In this document: in pieces, positions 45,827-55,740 of the stretch
Position numbering within the stretch: the stretch's first letter is position 1
How the letters are laid out: every line of letters begins with the position of its first letter
Assembly: GCF_036898095.1 (NCBI RefSeq)
Contig: NC_090730.1
Location: 29,273,719-29,337,718 of the forward strand
Length of the DNA stretch: 64,000 nt
Origin: Palaemon carinicauda
Taxonomy: Eukaryota > Arthropoda > Malacostraca > Decapoda > Palaemonidae
Direction: 5' to 3'
Notes under the pieces: model-generated
What the model saw: the letters and a program-made list of their open reading frames with translations, nothing else
Database searches by the model: none
What the model was told of the DNA's origin: nothing
Position numbers and translations under genes: made by a program

Positions 45827-46280
45827 TTAGATTAATACTGTCGCGTCCCCCATACCCTGACGAAGTGGTATTGGGAACGTCCTAGCCTAGATTCCTATCT
45901 AAAGTAGAGGGTTATAAACATTGAGTTATATACATTGTTCATCATTTATTCTTAATATGTTTTATGTTCATTTGAGTTATATACATTGTTCATCATTTAT
46001 TCTAAATATGTTTTATGTTCATTTCAGATTGACCGTGGTCATTGTTCAATAATAAAGACATTTGAATAAATGGACCAAGCTCTTGTTTATAAAGGACTCC
46101 AGGTCAACTTCCTAGGACGAGTCACTTTCTATTCCTCCACACACAGCTTATGTAGGCCACACGTTCCTTAGGAGGCGCAGGACTCCCTTTCTCGAGTGCT
46201 ACTCACTCGGAGTCTGAGTCCCCGGGTAAAGCCAAAGCCAGTAAGGCTGGGGACTTTCTACCCTTCCTAAGGGGTAAGTC
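45827..46280 (+). other. DIRS copy B 3' UTR, second part
   Basis: Resumes with ATACTGTCGCGTCCC as in 59046. It includes two near-identical about 60-bp repeats (GTTATATACATTGTTCATC at 45923 and 45980). Confidence 0.65.
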
Positions 46281-46382
46281 ACCCAATGTAAATAGCGTGG
46301 TTTGTATTTCGGTTACGGAACAAATGACAAATTCGGAGATAATTTGTATTTTTCCTAACCATACAAACCTTAGCTATTTACA
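46281..46382 (+). repeat. DIRS copy B internal complementary region
   Basis: Its reverse complement reads the right terminus (…CCGAATTTGTCAT) followed directly by the left terminus (TTGTTCCGTAACCG…), i.e. the junction a circularised element would have. This is the defining structural feature of DIRS1-type elements and would restore the non-repeated outer ends during replication. Confidence 0.85.
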
Positions 46383-46429
46383 CATATTTGCCCACCAGCC
46401 CTGTCCCCCAAGACAAGTCCTACCTCTAA

Positions 46430-46637
46430 GTGAAGTGAGACAACTCACCGGTGTGTGGGGGGTGAGGGGTAGCAAGCTACCCCTTCCCCTACCCCCTTGC
46501 TAACTAGCGCGGGGGTAGTTAACCCTCGTTGAAATTCTATTGGCTCATCAATTTCAGCTACGCCGAAAGTAAACCCAATGTAAATAGCTAAGGTCTGTAT
46601 GGTTAGGAAAAATAAAAATTATCTCCGAATTTGTCAT
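46430..46637 (-). repeat. DIRS copy B right inverted terminal repeat
   Basis: Reverse complement of the left ITR from GTGAAGTGAGACAACTCACC to the CTATTTACATTGGG block. The outer 48 bp are end-specific and are templated by the internal complementary region. Confidence 0.85.
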
Positions 46638-48021
46638 ATTTGCGGGAAGAAATGCGCCTTTCAGTCTCGGCGGTGAAAGACTATCCCTCAGCCTTAAGTC
46701 TAGCCTTCAGCCTCAAAGGAATGGACATTTCTTCCTCGCTGGAACTTTCCTTACTCATACGAAGTTATGAACTTACCTGCCCTCAGTCGGAAGTGAAAGC
46801 TCCTCCATGGAACGTGGTTCGAGTTCTCAGGTCTCTTAAGAGACCTCCCTATGAACCGTTACGCCAGGCTTCAGATCGCCACCTAATTTAGAAGACGGTG
46901 TTCCTTCTAGCTTTGGCTTCAGCCAAGCGAGTCGGTGAACTTCATGGTCTCTCATATGACATCGCCCATTCAAGGGGATGGGGGGAGGTAACGTTCAAAT
47001 TCGTCCCTGAGTTTATTGCTAAGACTTAGAATCCGGGGATGCCTGATCCTCGGTTCGACTCTTTCCAGATTTCGAGTCTTCGTTCTGTAACAAATGACCC
47101 AGACCTTCTCCTACTGTGTCCAGTAAGGAGGCTGAGGTTATATCTCAAAAGAACAGCTGTAGTCCGTCCTCAGGTGCAGGCGTTGTTTGTTAGCACTGGG
47201 AGGACTAAGAGGAGGGTCACCAAAAACACCATCTCGGCATGGATTCGAAGTGTGATCCATCGGTCCCTGAATCCAGACCCTCCTCCGTCACGACACCCTA
47301 GAGCACATGATGTCAGGGGCGTAGCTACGTCCATGGCCTTCAAGAAGAATTTCTCAGTGACGCAGGTTCTTCAGGCTGGGGTGTGGAACCGTCAGACGAC
47401 CTTCACAGCCCACTACCTGCAAGACATGACCCACAGGAGGCTCGATACGTTCTCTATCGGCCCTGTGGTGGCTGCACAACAGCTGGTTTAGAACCTCAGG
47501 CTCCCTAGTGGACAAGTAGAAGAAGGTTGAGGGCATTGTTACCCAGTCTTAGTCTGCATGAATGAAAAGGCTTGTCTGGCCCCTATTCTTTTCTTCATCT
47601 TCCCCTCTCTTGGGGAAAGCAGCATCCTGGGTTCTCTGCACAGCTGACCTCAAACCACTGCAGGTAAACCATGTTCCCTTGTGTTCCTAGTATAAAGCTA
47701 ATACTGTCACGTCCCTATACCCTGATGAGGTGGTATTGGGAGAGTCCTAGCCTAAAGTTTCCATCTATAGGACTACAGGTCAACTTCCTAGGACGAGTTA
47801 CACTTAATTATACCTTCACACACAGCTTGCGTAGGCCGCAGTCCTTGCGTTGCGAGGTTCTAATGAGGTGCAGGGACTCCTTATTGCTGAGTGCTGACAC
47901 ACTCAAATAATGAGTCCCTAGGCAAAGCTAAAAGCCAGTACTGGCCGGGACTTTCCCCCCTTCCTAATGGGTGAGTCAGTTACGGAATAAATGACAAATT
48001 CGTAGATAATTTGTATTTTTA
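46638..48021 (+). pseudogene. DIRS copy A, 3' part: recombinase and 3' UTR
   Basis: Continues copy A's recombinase from FAGREEMRLSV equivalents: RSYELTCPQSEVKAPPWNVV, then a stop near 46889, SAKRVGELHGLSYD (Ser to Gly change next to the catalytic Arg), RRVTKNTISAWIRS, RAHDVRGVATS and TFTAHYLQDM (Tyr retained), ending 47489-47491. The 3' UTR runs to about 47973. Half of an internal complementary region (47974-48021) is present, where homology stops at TTTGTATTTTT. Confidence 0.8.
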
Positions 48022-48562
48022 AATATTTAACTTACCCGGTGGATATATATGTAGCTTACGTCTCTGACGGTCGACAGATTAAAAAAACTCGCGAGCGATC
48101 GCCGTGGTGGTTGCTGGGTGTGACCACTAGCGCCGACTGCCGGCCAGGTACCGCATATATTTCCCCAGGAATTCAGTTCTTTTCTGTCGAGTGAAACAAC
48201 AACATTGATTCCGCTCGCGCTTAATCTCAAAGTTTTCAACTAATTGGTGAAGTAATTTTTTCATGGTTTTATGGCCTTTGCCGTGTTGGATTATTCTCAA
48301 ACAATATGATCTTCAAAAGAAATTCTTTTGAAAGGAGAGAAAAATTTTATACCCTTTCTTTTTTAATCTCTCTCTGGATTTTCCATAGAGAGAAGATGGC
48401 CGACCCTTCCCTCAGTGTACGGAAGTGTGTTAAAGGCTTTTAGTTTTTAGTAATTATTGTTGATATTTATAGATTTACCTCTATATTTTTATATCTCACC
48501 TGCCTTTATTAGGCCTCTTCGATTCTCTTTCCATTTATACTAAACACCGAGATAAATTTTAT
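48022..48562. other. Unassigned insert between DIRS copies A and C
   Basis: Begins AAATATTTAACTTACCCGG exactly where copy A's internal complementary region breaks off, and ends where copy C's left terminus begins. It contains a short Met-Ala-Asp frame at 48394 that soon stops. It may be one terminus of a third DIRS-like family. I cannot confirm this from one copy. Confidence 0.35.
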
Positions 48563-48745
48563 TTGTTCCGTAACCGAAATACAAACCACGCTATTTACAT
48601 TGGGTATTACTTTCGGCGTAGCTGAAATGACGAGCCATTAGATTTTAACGAGGGTTTCCTACCCCGCGCTAGTTAGCAGGGGTAGGGGGAGGGATAGCTT
48701 GCTACCCCTCCCTCCCTCACACACCGGTGAAATGTCTCACTTCAC
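48563..48745 (+). repeat. DIRS copy C left inverted terminal repeat
   Basis: TTGTTCCGTAACCGAAATAC through CTCACTTCAC, matching 35276-35462 with small deletions. It retains the hairpin around TAGCTTGCTACCCC. Confidence 0.8.
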
Positions 48746-49640
48746 TTTTGGCTCGGACAATGGACAGACGTGCCTGTCTTTGTCCTCGCTTGGCAGCCAT
48801 TTTTTGTTTTGTCTTTACTTAATCACTTACTTTTCTTTTACTCATTATATATGTAAACATTTTTTCGTGTTTATGTATATATTTGAGTATAGAAATCAGT
48901 AAGTTTCCTTTTCAGAGTTTGTGCTTGTGTGTGTAGTGTACGATATCTCCATGGAGCCCTCGGCAGTTAGGCCACCACGGTGTATTTTCATGGGTTGCGA
49001 TCGAGTTTGACTTCGGTCTTTCTCTCTCTCTCTGTTGAGGTCGTTCACCCTTACTACGTTACCTTTACCACGTCTGAGTAGCTTCCTTCCCGTGTGGGTG
49101 GGGTTGCTATGCCGTATGTTTTGTCTCAATTAGTTTATGAATCTAATTGTATTAGTTGATTTTTCAGTTTTGTAGAACGATTCCTTTCGGGGTTTTCGTT
49201 CTTTATTTAGTGTTCATTAATTTTTTTTTAAATTACGCAATTACATAGTTACATAATTATAATTGTTATAATTCTGTGTTTGTTACAGCTCTCCTTCCGT
49301 GAGTGTAAGTGGTTGTGAGAGCACGTGCCTGTTGTGTAATTCTTGTGTTTTTTCCTCGGGATTCCTCTGCGGAGTCTTCCCGGGGGAATGAATGTTAACT
49401 AATGTTTTTTGTTTTTATTTTTCACAGTTAACGATCTAGTTCGTTTCTGTAATGTGGCAACGGAGTGAGCTGTCTTGTTGAGGCCTGGGGATTCTGCTGT
49501 TGCTGCCTCCCCTATAGATCTTCGTCAGGGGCGTGTCTCCTTCTCCTGGAAGTACTCCCATGACGATTGACAGCTCTCCAGTTCATTTTCGAACACTCAG
49601 GAGGCTCGCCTCCTTGGGCGGGTAACTTTCCTTCCGAGGG
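48746..49640 (+). other. Copy C leader, non-coding
   Basis: AT-rich leader with no recognised gene. It is not collinear with copy B's leader beyond about 48790. Confidence 0.35.
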
Positions 49641-50306
49641 AAGTTTTCCTATCCAGGCTTGAGTTTTTTTCCTTTGGGGGGATCTCCTCTTGCCTTTTTT
49701 TCGTGCGACTATGCTCTTGGTGCTGAGCGGTCGCACCTGCAGTTACGTTCAAGGGGCTGGGCAACTGCAGGAGCCCCTCTTCGGAGGATTGCTTTTTTTA
49801 GGTCACTGGCTGACCCGTCTCTTCTACGAAGTGTTTCTCTTTCGTTCGCGAGGGAGTACACTCATAGAGACTCCTCTTCGGAGGACTCTTCTGCTGTTGT
49901 TGCTGTTGGCCGCCTTCGCCGTAAGGCTCACCGTCCGCTACGTCGTAAGGGCCTCCCATCTCCCTATAAGGGTGCTAAGAGGTGCCTTTTTGAATCTCCT
50001 CCGTATGCAGCCTGCAGCTCCTACCTCCTTAGATCTCTCCGGGGATCGATCTCCAACGCCTTCCTGACCTTCCGCCCCCGGTGCAGATGGACAGCAGTCT
50101 GACCTAGTCATCCGACGGGCAACGGTCCCTTCGGGGCAAAGGGTTGCCTCCCACGGGGGGTGCTTCCCTTGCGTGTCAGAGTTCCCCTGCGCGCCCTTCT
50201 GCAGTGTTAGCGCACAGGCGCTCTCCTGCTCATCAGCGTTTTCCTGATCGCTAGCGCGCTCCTGTTCGCCAGCGCTCTCCTGTTTGTCAGCGCTCTCCTG
50301 ATGATC
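49641..50306 (+). pseudogene. DIRS copy C Gag N-terminal remnant
   Basis: 49860-49990 encodes GRLRRKAHRPLRRKGLPSPY, matching copy B 36335-36400. 50105-50160 matches the segment at 36570-36630, followed by CAGCGCTCTCCTG repeats. The non-LTR insertion follows at 50307. Confidence 0.6.
50294..50306 (+). repeat. Target-site duplication, left
   Basis: TCTCCTGATGATC, repeated at 54111-54123 on the other side of the non-LTR element. Confidence 0.85.
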
Positions 50307-50312
50307 AGAACT

Positions 50313-51160
50313 TAAGCTCCTTATTCATGAGCATTCCCCCATAATTATTTGTCTACAGGAGAGCAAACTTGATCATAATACCCCTTGTCCTCGCGAATAT
50401 ATTAGTTATAGGACACCATATGATCACCAAGTGGGGAGCCATGGCGGAAGTCTCATATACGTTCGTCGAGATGTTCCCCAAGTTTCTCTGTCTATTCGTA
50501 CACCTCTGCAGGCAGTGGTTGTACAGATTGACATAGGGCGAAAATATACAATTTGTTCTCTGTACTTGCCTCCAAATGATAACATTTTGTATGATAACTT
50601 AGTGGAGGTGATTCAACAACTCCCTCAACCTTTTCTTTTACTTGGAGATTTGAATGGTAGACATCCTTTGTGGGGTGATGTTTTAGCAAACACGAGGGGA
50701 AATATCATATCATCAATTGTGGAAAATGAAGATGTGGGACTCCTTAATACAGGAGAGCCCACACACTTTCATGTCCAGACAGGTACCTTGTCATGTATTG
50801 CCCTATCAATCGTCAGCTCTAATTGCCTTCTCGACTTCAATTGGAGAACATTAGATGATTGACATACTAGTGATCATGCACCAATCATTATAAACACCAA
50901 CAATGGTCCACCTTTACAGGGATCGCCACGATGGAATCTTGACAAGGCGGACTGGGATAAATTTCGTGAGCTAAGCGAAATTTAGGGGAATGCAGGACAA
51001 GTTGAAAATATCGATGATGCCATAGACTTACTGAATGGAACTCTCCATACAGCAGGAGTCAATTCAATTCCCAAAACAACAGGGTTATTCAAACGACGAC
51101 CAGTCCCGTGGTGGTCTTCAGAACTAACTGCCCTCCACAGAGCCAGAGGAAGATCTCTTA
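50313..51160 (+). pseudogene. Non-LTR endonuclease domain, inactivated
   Basis: From 50313 the frame reads LKLLIHEHSPIIICLQESKL (QES, catalytic Glu), GGSLIYVRRDVP, LLLGDLNGRHPLWGD and, after a stop at 50860-50862 that interrupts LDD/HTSDHAPI, the SDH motif. A second stop lies near 50984 and a frameshift near 51150 before the RT frame. The domain's first strand is missing through 5' truncation. Apart from these lesions all endonuclease motifs are recognisable. Confidence 0.75.
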
Positions 51161-51166
51161 ACACGA

Positions 51167-53959
51167 TTGCGTAGACACAGAACTGATGAGAATTTAATTA
51201 TGTACAAGAAAGGTAGAGCACAGTTCCGTCGTGCCATGAAAGAAGCAAGGCGCCAGTCATGGATGTCTTTTGTTTCCTCCATTAACAGTAGAACACCACC
51301 ATCTTCTGTGTGGAGGAAAGTAAAAAAGATAGCTGGCAAATTCACCTCCAACCCACCACCAGTGTTGAAGGTGAATGGCCAGCATGTAACTGAAGCAAAT
51401 GATGTTAGCAATGCCCTGGCTAATCATTTTTCAAATGTATCCAGCAAGTGTGAAGGAGCCCCTGGTCACCAGTATAGGAGCACTGAAGAAAAGAAAATTT
51501 TAAATTTTGCAACAAGAAGGGAAGAGTCGTATAATTCTCCTTTCACTGAAAGAGAATTTGATTCCGCACTTGCTCATTGCAATGATACAGCCCCTGGACC
51601 CGATGGAATTCCATATGCAATGATTAAACATGTACATTTTAATACAAAGCTATTTATTTCAAGTATTATTAATCGAATATGGCATGATCATAGTTACCCA
51701 AGTGTTTGGGAACTAGCCATTATTTTAGCCTTTTTAAAACCCGGTAAAGACAAGTTTTTAGCAGCAAACTATCGTCCTATTGCATTGACATCTTGTTTAT
51801 GTAAAATCATGGAGAAGATGGTCAATGCAAGGCTGATGTGGTACCTTGAAAAGAAAGGTATTTTATCACCGATTCAATGTAGATTCCGAAAAATACACTC
51901 AACGACTGATGTGTTGATACGACTAGAGTCTTCTATTTGTGAAGCCTTTGCTTCCAAACAGCACCATGTTACAGTATTTTTTGACCTTGAAAAGGCATAT
52001 GATACCACCTGGAGATATGTTATACTTAAAACCATTCATGAATTGGGATTGAGAGGAGAGCTGCCACTATTTATTCAGGCATTTCTTTCACGTAGAGTTT
52101 TTCAAGTGAGAGTTGGGGAAACTCTATCAGAGAGTAAGTGCCAGGAAGAAGGAGTTCCTCAGGGTAGTGTGCTGAGTGTAACCCTTTTTGCACTAGCAAT
52201 TAATGGGATATCCTCAGCCATTCCCCAGGATGTTCTCTCAACATTATTTGTGGATGATCTCTCAATATCATTTGCTGGAGGTAGAATGGCAATGGTTGAG
52301 AGAAAAATCCAACTCTCTATTGATAAAATTATCCAGTGGGCGGACATGAATGGATTTAAGTTCTCGACAAGTAAAACTACCATTGTCCATTTTTGTCGTA
52401 TCCGGGGAGTACATCCAGACCCGGATATATACATTAAAGGTCAACGGATACCATGTGCAAGAGAAGCTAAATTTTTAGGTTTGATATTTGATTATAGGCT
52501 TACATGGGTTTCTTACTTAAAAGCGTTAAAAGCTAAATGTGTTGAAGCTCTGAATATCTTAAAAGTATTGTCCCATACATCATGGGGGGCAGACCGCAAT
52601 ACTATTCTAAAATTATACAAGGCCTTGATTTTTTCCAAAATTAGTTATGGTTGTGAGGTATATTCTTCAGCCACCCCAAGCCGGTTAAAAATATTAGACT
52701 CGATACATCATGCAGGTATTAGATTGTCTACTGGAGCTTTTAAAACCTCGCCTATCCCAAGTCTCCTTGTTGATGCTGGAGAGTTACCTCTAGACCTTTA
52801 CCGAATGTCTTCCATTCTTCGGTATTGGTTTATATTGCAAAGACTCCCTAACTCTCTAGCCTTTCAGACTGCAAGCCTTGTAAGACACGCATCATACTTT
52901 GAGTTGCACCCAAAATCTCCTCAACCTTATGGCTTTCGGGTGAAACGATTATTAAATAGTCTGGATATAATTAGAAATAATGTATTTCCATTCAAGGTAT
53001 CATCAACGCCTCCATGGAAGTTACCAGAGATATCTTTTTGTAAATATTTTATTGGAGATAAGAAGAATATGTCAGACCTAGAAGCCAGGTCTCTTTTTAA
53101 TGGACATGTTAAAGAACATAGAGGATCAACTTTTATCTATACTGATGGCTCCAAATCTGATGCTGGCGTTGGATTTGGAGTACATAGTAATGGTTTTAAT
53201 TGTAGAGGTGCACTTCCTCTGACCGCTTCCATATTTACTGCCGAACTGTATGGCATATTAACCGCTATTGAGAAAATAGCATTGGAGAAGGAGGGTAATT
53301 TTACCATTTTTATTGATGCAAGGAGTGTCCTTCAAGCTATGGAAGTTTTTAATTCTAATAACCCTTTAGTTTTAAAGATTTTAGAATGGCTTTTCATTAT
53401 TGGACGGAGAGGTATAACTGTTCAATTTTGTTGGGTTCCAGCACATGTAGGTGTGTCCGGGAATGAGAAGGCAGATTCACTGGCTAAGGAGGCTGCATCC
53501 GAGTTGCTGCCAAGAAGGTATCCCATTCCCTGTAATGATTTCTTACCTGACATCAAGAAATTTGTTTGCAATAAATGGCAACAGCAATGGGATAGTCAAG
53601 ATGGCAATAAAATGCGAGAGATAACAAATGACATATCTCCTTGGAGGTATATGATGATGCCCCGAAAATGGGAGACGTCTCTTTGTCGTCTCCGTATTGG
53701 TCACACTCGGTTGACACACGAGTTTCTGCTGAAAGGCCAACACCAACCGTATTGTGACGACTGTTTTGTACCTCTAACAGTAAGGCATTTGTTGACCGAA
53801 TGCCCCAATTATAACAACTTAAGGAATAGATATTTGTTTGAGGCTCGAGGTGAGGGTGGCAGGTTCATCCTTGCCAAGATTCTTGGAAATGATGTGTCCT
53901 ACCATGCAAGTGGCATTTTTAGATTTATTTCAGAAGCAGGTCTTCTGAAAAACATTTAA
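51167..53959 (+). CDS. Non-LTR reverse transcriptase-RNase H, intact frame
   Basis: A 930-codon uninterrupted frame. RT: APGPDGIPYAMIKH (about residue 140), FFDLEKAYDTTW (about 270), GVPQGSVLSVTLFALAING and LFVDDLSISF (FVDD near residue 361). RNase H: FIYTDGSKSDAGVGFG (about 658), TAELYGILTAIE, FIDARSVLQAM and VPAHVGVSGNEKADSLAKEA (about 757). C-terminal zinc-like motif YCDDCFVPLTVRHLLTEC (C-x2-C-x9-H-x4-C, about 862). The frame continues the endonuclease after a frameshift, so the first codon here (not ATG) is not a natural start. All catalytic acids of RT and RNase H are present, but the upstream endonuclease is broken. Confidence 0.88.
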   Translation: MRRHRTDENLIMYKKGRAQFRRAMKEARRQSWMSFVSSINSRTPPSSVWRKVKKIAGKFTSNPPPVLKVNGQHVTEANDVSNALANHFSNVSSKCEGAPGHQYRSTEEKKILNFATRREESYNSPFTEREFDSALAHCNDTAPGPDGIPYAMIKHVHFNTKLFISSIINRIWHDHSYPSVWELAIILAFLKPGKDKFLAANYRPIALTSCLCKIMEKMVNARLMWYLEKKGILSPIQCRFRKIHSTTDVLIRLESSICEAFASKQHHVTVFFDLEKAYDTTWRYVILKTIHELGLRGELPLFIQAFLSRRVFQVRVGETLSESKCQEEGVPQGSVLSVTLFALAINGISSAIPQDVLSTLFVDDLSISFAGGRMAMVERKIQLSIDKIIQWADMNGFKFSTSKTTIVHFCRIRGVHPDPDIYIKGQRIPCAREAKFLGLIFDYRLTWVSYLKALKAKCVEALNILKVLSHTSWGADRNTILKLYKALIFSKISYGCEVYSSATPSRLKILDSIHHAGIRLSTGAFKTSPIPSLLVDAGELPLDLYRMSSILRYWFILQRLPNSLAFQTASLVRHASYFELHPKSPQPYGFRVKRLLNSLDIIRNNVFPFKVSSTPPWKLPEISFCKYFIGDKKNMSDLEARSLFNGHVKEHRGSTFIYTDGSKSDAGVGFGVHSNGFNCRGALPLTASIFTAELYGILTAIEKIALEKEGNFTIFIDARSVLQAMEVFNSNNPLVLKILEWLFIIGRRGITVQFCWVPAHVGVSGNEKADSLAKEAASELLPRRYPIPCNDFLPDIKKFVCNKWQQQWDSQDGNKMREITNDISPWRYMMMPRKWETSLCRLRIGHTRLTHEFLLKGQHQPYCDDCFVPLTVRHLLTECPNYNNLRNRYLFEARGEGGRFILAKILGNDVSYHASGIFRFISEAGLLKNI

Positions 53960-54110
53960 CTTTTATGACATTCAACTTTTATGATTTTAATTGAATACTT
54001 TTATTTTTTATTTTATTTTATTTTTTATTTTTGTATACATAAATTAAATGTTACCGGCGTCAATGACCTCAGATGTCAGGATGCCTGAAAACTTTAAATC
54101 AATCAATCAA

Positions 54111-54123
54111 TCTCCTGATGATC
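54111..54123 (+). repeat. Target-site duplication, right
   Basis: Second copy of TCTCCTGATGATC; DIRS copy C Gag resumes here. Confidence 0.85.
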
Positions 54124-55740
54124 GTCGCCCCACTGCTCGCCAGCGCTATCCTGATGACTCCGAACATCCTGCTGTTCCTGTTGTGCGCCCTGCGCACCAT
54201 CGGTCTCCTGAGCGCTCTAGTTCTCCTGCCCGTCAGAGCGCACCTGCGCTTCCAGTTCCTTATACGCGCCCTGTGCGCCCACGTTTGCCGCGCAACCTAG
54301 AACTTCGGCTCAGGTCTTGGACAAGGACTCTTCTTCTACGCACAGGATTCCACGCGTCGCCCTTCTGCTCGCCAGTGACCACAGACGCGTCAACGTTCGC
54401 CTGCTCGTCAGCGATGTTCTGCGCGTAAACGATCGCCATTGATCTTCCACGTGTCAGGTCCCCTGGACACCATCAGTAGCGATCTAGCACTCGCCTGCTG
54501 TGGACCACGATCTCCGGTAGATGAGTCTTGCTGTATATCTTCCTCCTGCTCACCAGTGCTCACCTTTACTTCTGTCCTTCTGTGCGCCAGCTTCCTTCAA
54601 TTGCCACCGCACATCTGCGCGCCCTTTTCTGCCACACACCAATGGGCGCCAACAGTTTTTCCTGACCGTCCAGGATCGCCTGATTGACATCTCGCATCGG
54701 CGCTCACCTTTCTGATGCACCTGCGCGCCTTCTGATTAGCGCGATGCGCGCTAATCATCCCTAGTCTCTTACGTGTCAGCGATCTCTTACGCGCCCGCGT
54801 GATTCTTCGCCTGCGCGCTAGCGTTTTGTTAACTCACCACCGCTCGCCAACGCGCCGTCGCTTGCCAACGCGCCGTCGCTTGCCAACGCGCCATCGCTTG
54901 CCGACGCGCCATCGCTTGCCAACTCGCCTTCACTGGCCTACGGGCCTTCGCTCGCCAAGATGCGCCATCGATCGTCAACGCGCCATCGCCCGCCTACACG
55001 CCATCGGTCTCCCGACCACCTGCGCTTGCCCGCCTACGCGCCATCGGTCTCCCGACCGCCTGCGCTTGCCCGCCTACGCGCCATCGGTCTCCCGACTGCC
55101 TGCGCTCGCCCGCGCGCCCACGTGCCTGCGCGACCACACGCCCACGTGCCCGCGCGCCCGCGCACATGCGCTCCAATGTTCGCCCGCTCGTGAACCGACG
55201 GTGTTCCATCGCGCGAACCGACGGGGTTCCATCGCGCGAACCGACGGGGTTCCATCGCCCGAACCGACGGGGTTCCATCGCCCGAACCGACGGGGTTCCA
55301 TCGCCCGAACCGACGGGGTTCCATCGCCCGAACCGACGGGGTTCCATCGCTCGAACCGACGGGGTTCCATCGCCCGAACCGACGGGGTTCCATCGCCCGA
55401 ACCGACGGGGTTCCATCGCGCGAGTGCTGGCTTGATTCCTGCAGTAGCCATTGCTTGCCTACGGGTCATCGCTCGCCTACGGGTCATCGCTCGCCTGTGA
55501 ACTATCGGATTCCGACCGCCAGCGTTCGCCCTCCTTCTGCGCTCCCTCGCGCACTTTCGTCCGCGCTCCTGTGTGCCCGCGCACTGGCGCTTCCACGTTC
55601 AGCCAGACGCGAACCATTGATTTACCATCACGCGAGCGCCAGGTCGATTGCGACTGCGATTCCCGTCGGGGTTTCGCAACACGGCCAGCCTGGCGAGTCT
55701 TCTGGAGCGTGTATTTCCAGAACACGGTCTTCACCCCGTA
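54124..55740 (+). pseudogene. DIRS copy C Gag repeat region
   Basis: Arg/Ser/Pro-rich low-complexity coding remnant, the counterpart of copy B 36730-37950, with CGCCAGCG and CGCCATCG motifs. It contains three nested minisatellites (about 18-bp units at 54836-54930, a 40-bp unit repeated three times at 54990-55110, and a 23-bp unit at 55190-55425). Frames are open over long distances only because the repeats lack stops. Confidence 0.55.
55190..55425. repeat. 23-bp minisatellite, about 10 units
   Basis: Unit GAACCGACGGGGTTCCATCG plus CSC, with starts at 55215, 55238, 55261 and so on. Since 23 is not a multiple of three, each reading frame cycles through the same 23-residue repeat. Neither strand contains a stop, so all six frames are open. 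Confidence 0.9.

Larger units (their letters stand above)
35276..46637 (+). mobile_element. Complete DIRS element (copy B), interrupted by Tigger
   Basis: Boundaries are defined by comparison with the uninterrupted recombinase sequence. The left flank CGGAGTTCCTCGTGT and right flank ATTTGCGGGAAG join without any duplication to match 41661-41684 of copy B itself. Lack of a target duplication is expected of tyrosine-recombinase integration. Subtracting the 3.1-kb Tigger insertion, the element is about 8.26 kb. It holds left ITR, Gag, RT-RNase H, recombinase, internal complementary region and right ITR in DIRS1 order. Coding regions carry several frameshifts. Confidence 0.88.
50307..54110 (+). 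mobile_element. I-like non-LTR retrotransposon, 5'-truncated
   Basis: Flanked by a 13-bp duplication of copy C Gag sequence and ending in an AATC/TCAA simple repeat (54099-54110), as expected of target-primed reverse transcription. The 5' end begins inside the endonuclease domain. An RT with C-terminal RNase H and CCHC motif places it near the I/Nimb group; the exact clade needs a phylogeny. Confidence 0.85.

Noticed and set aside
54994..55487. Several minus-strand frames rich in PRRFGRWNPVG
   Set aside because: Product of the 23-bp array, which is open in all frames.
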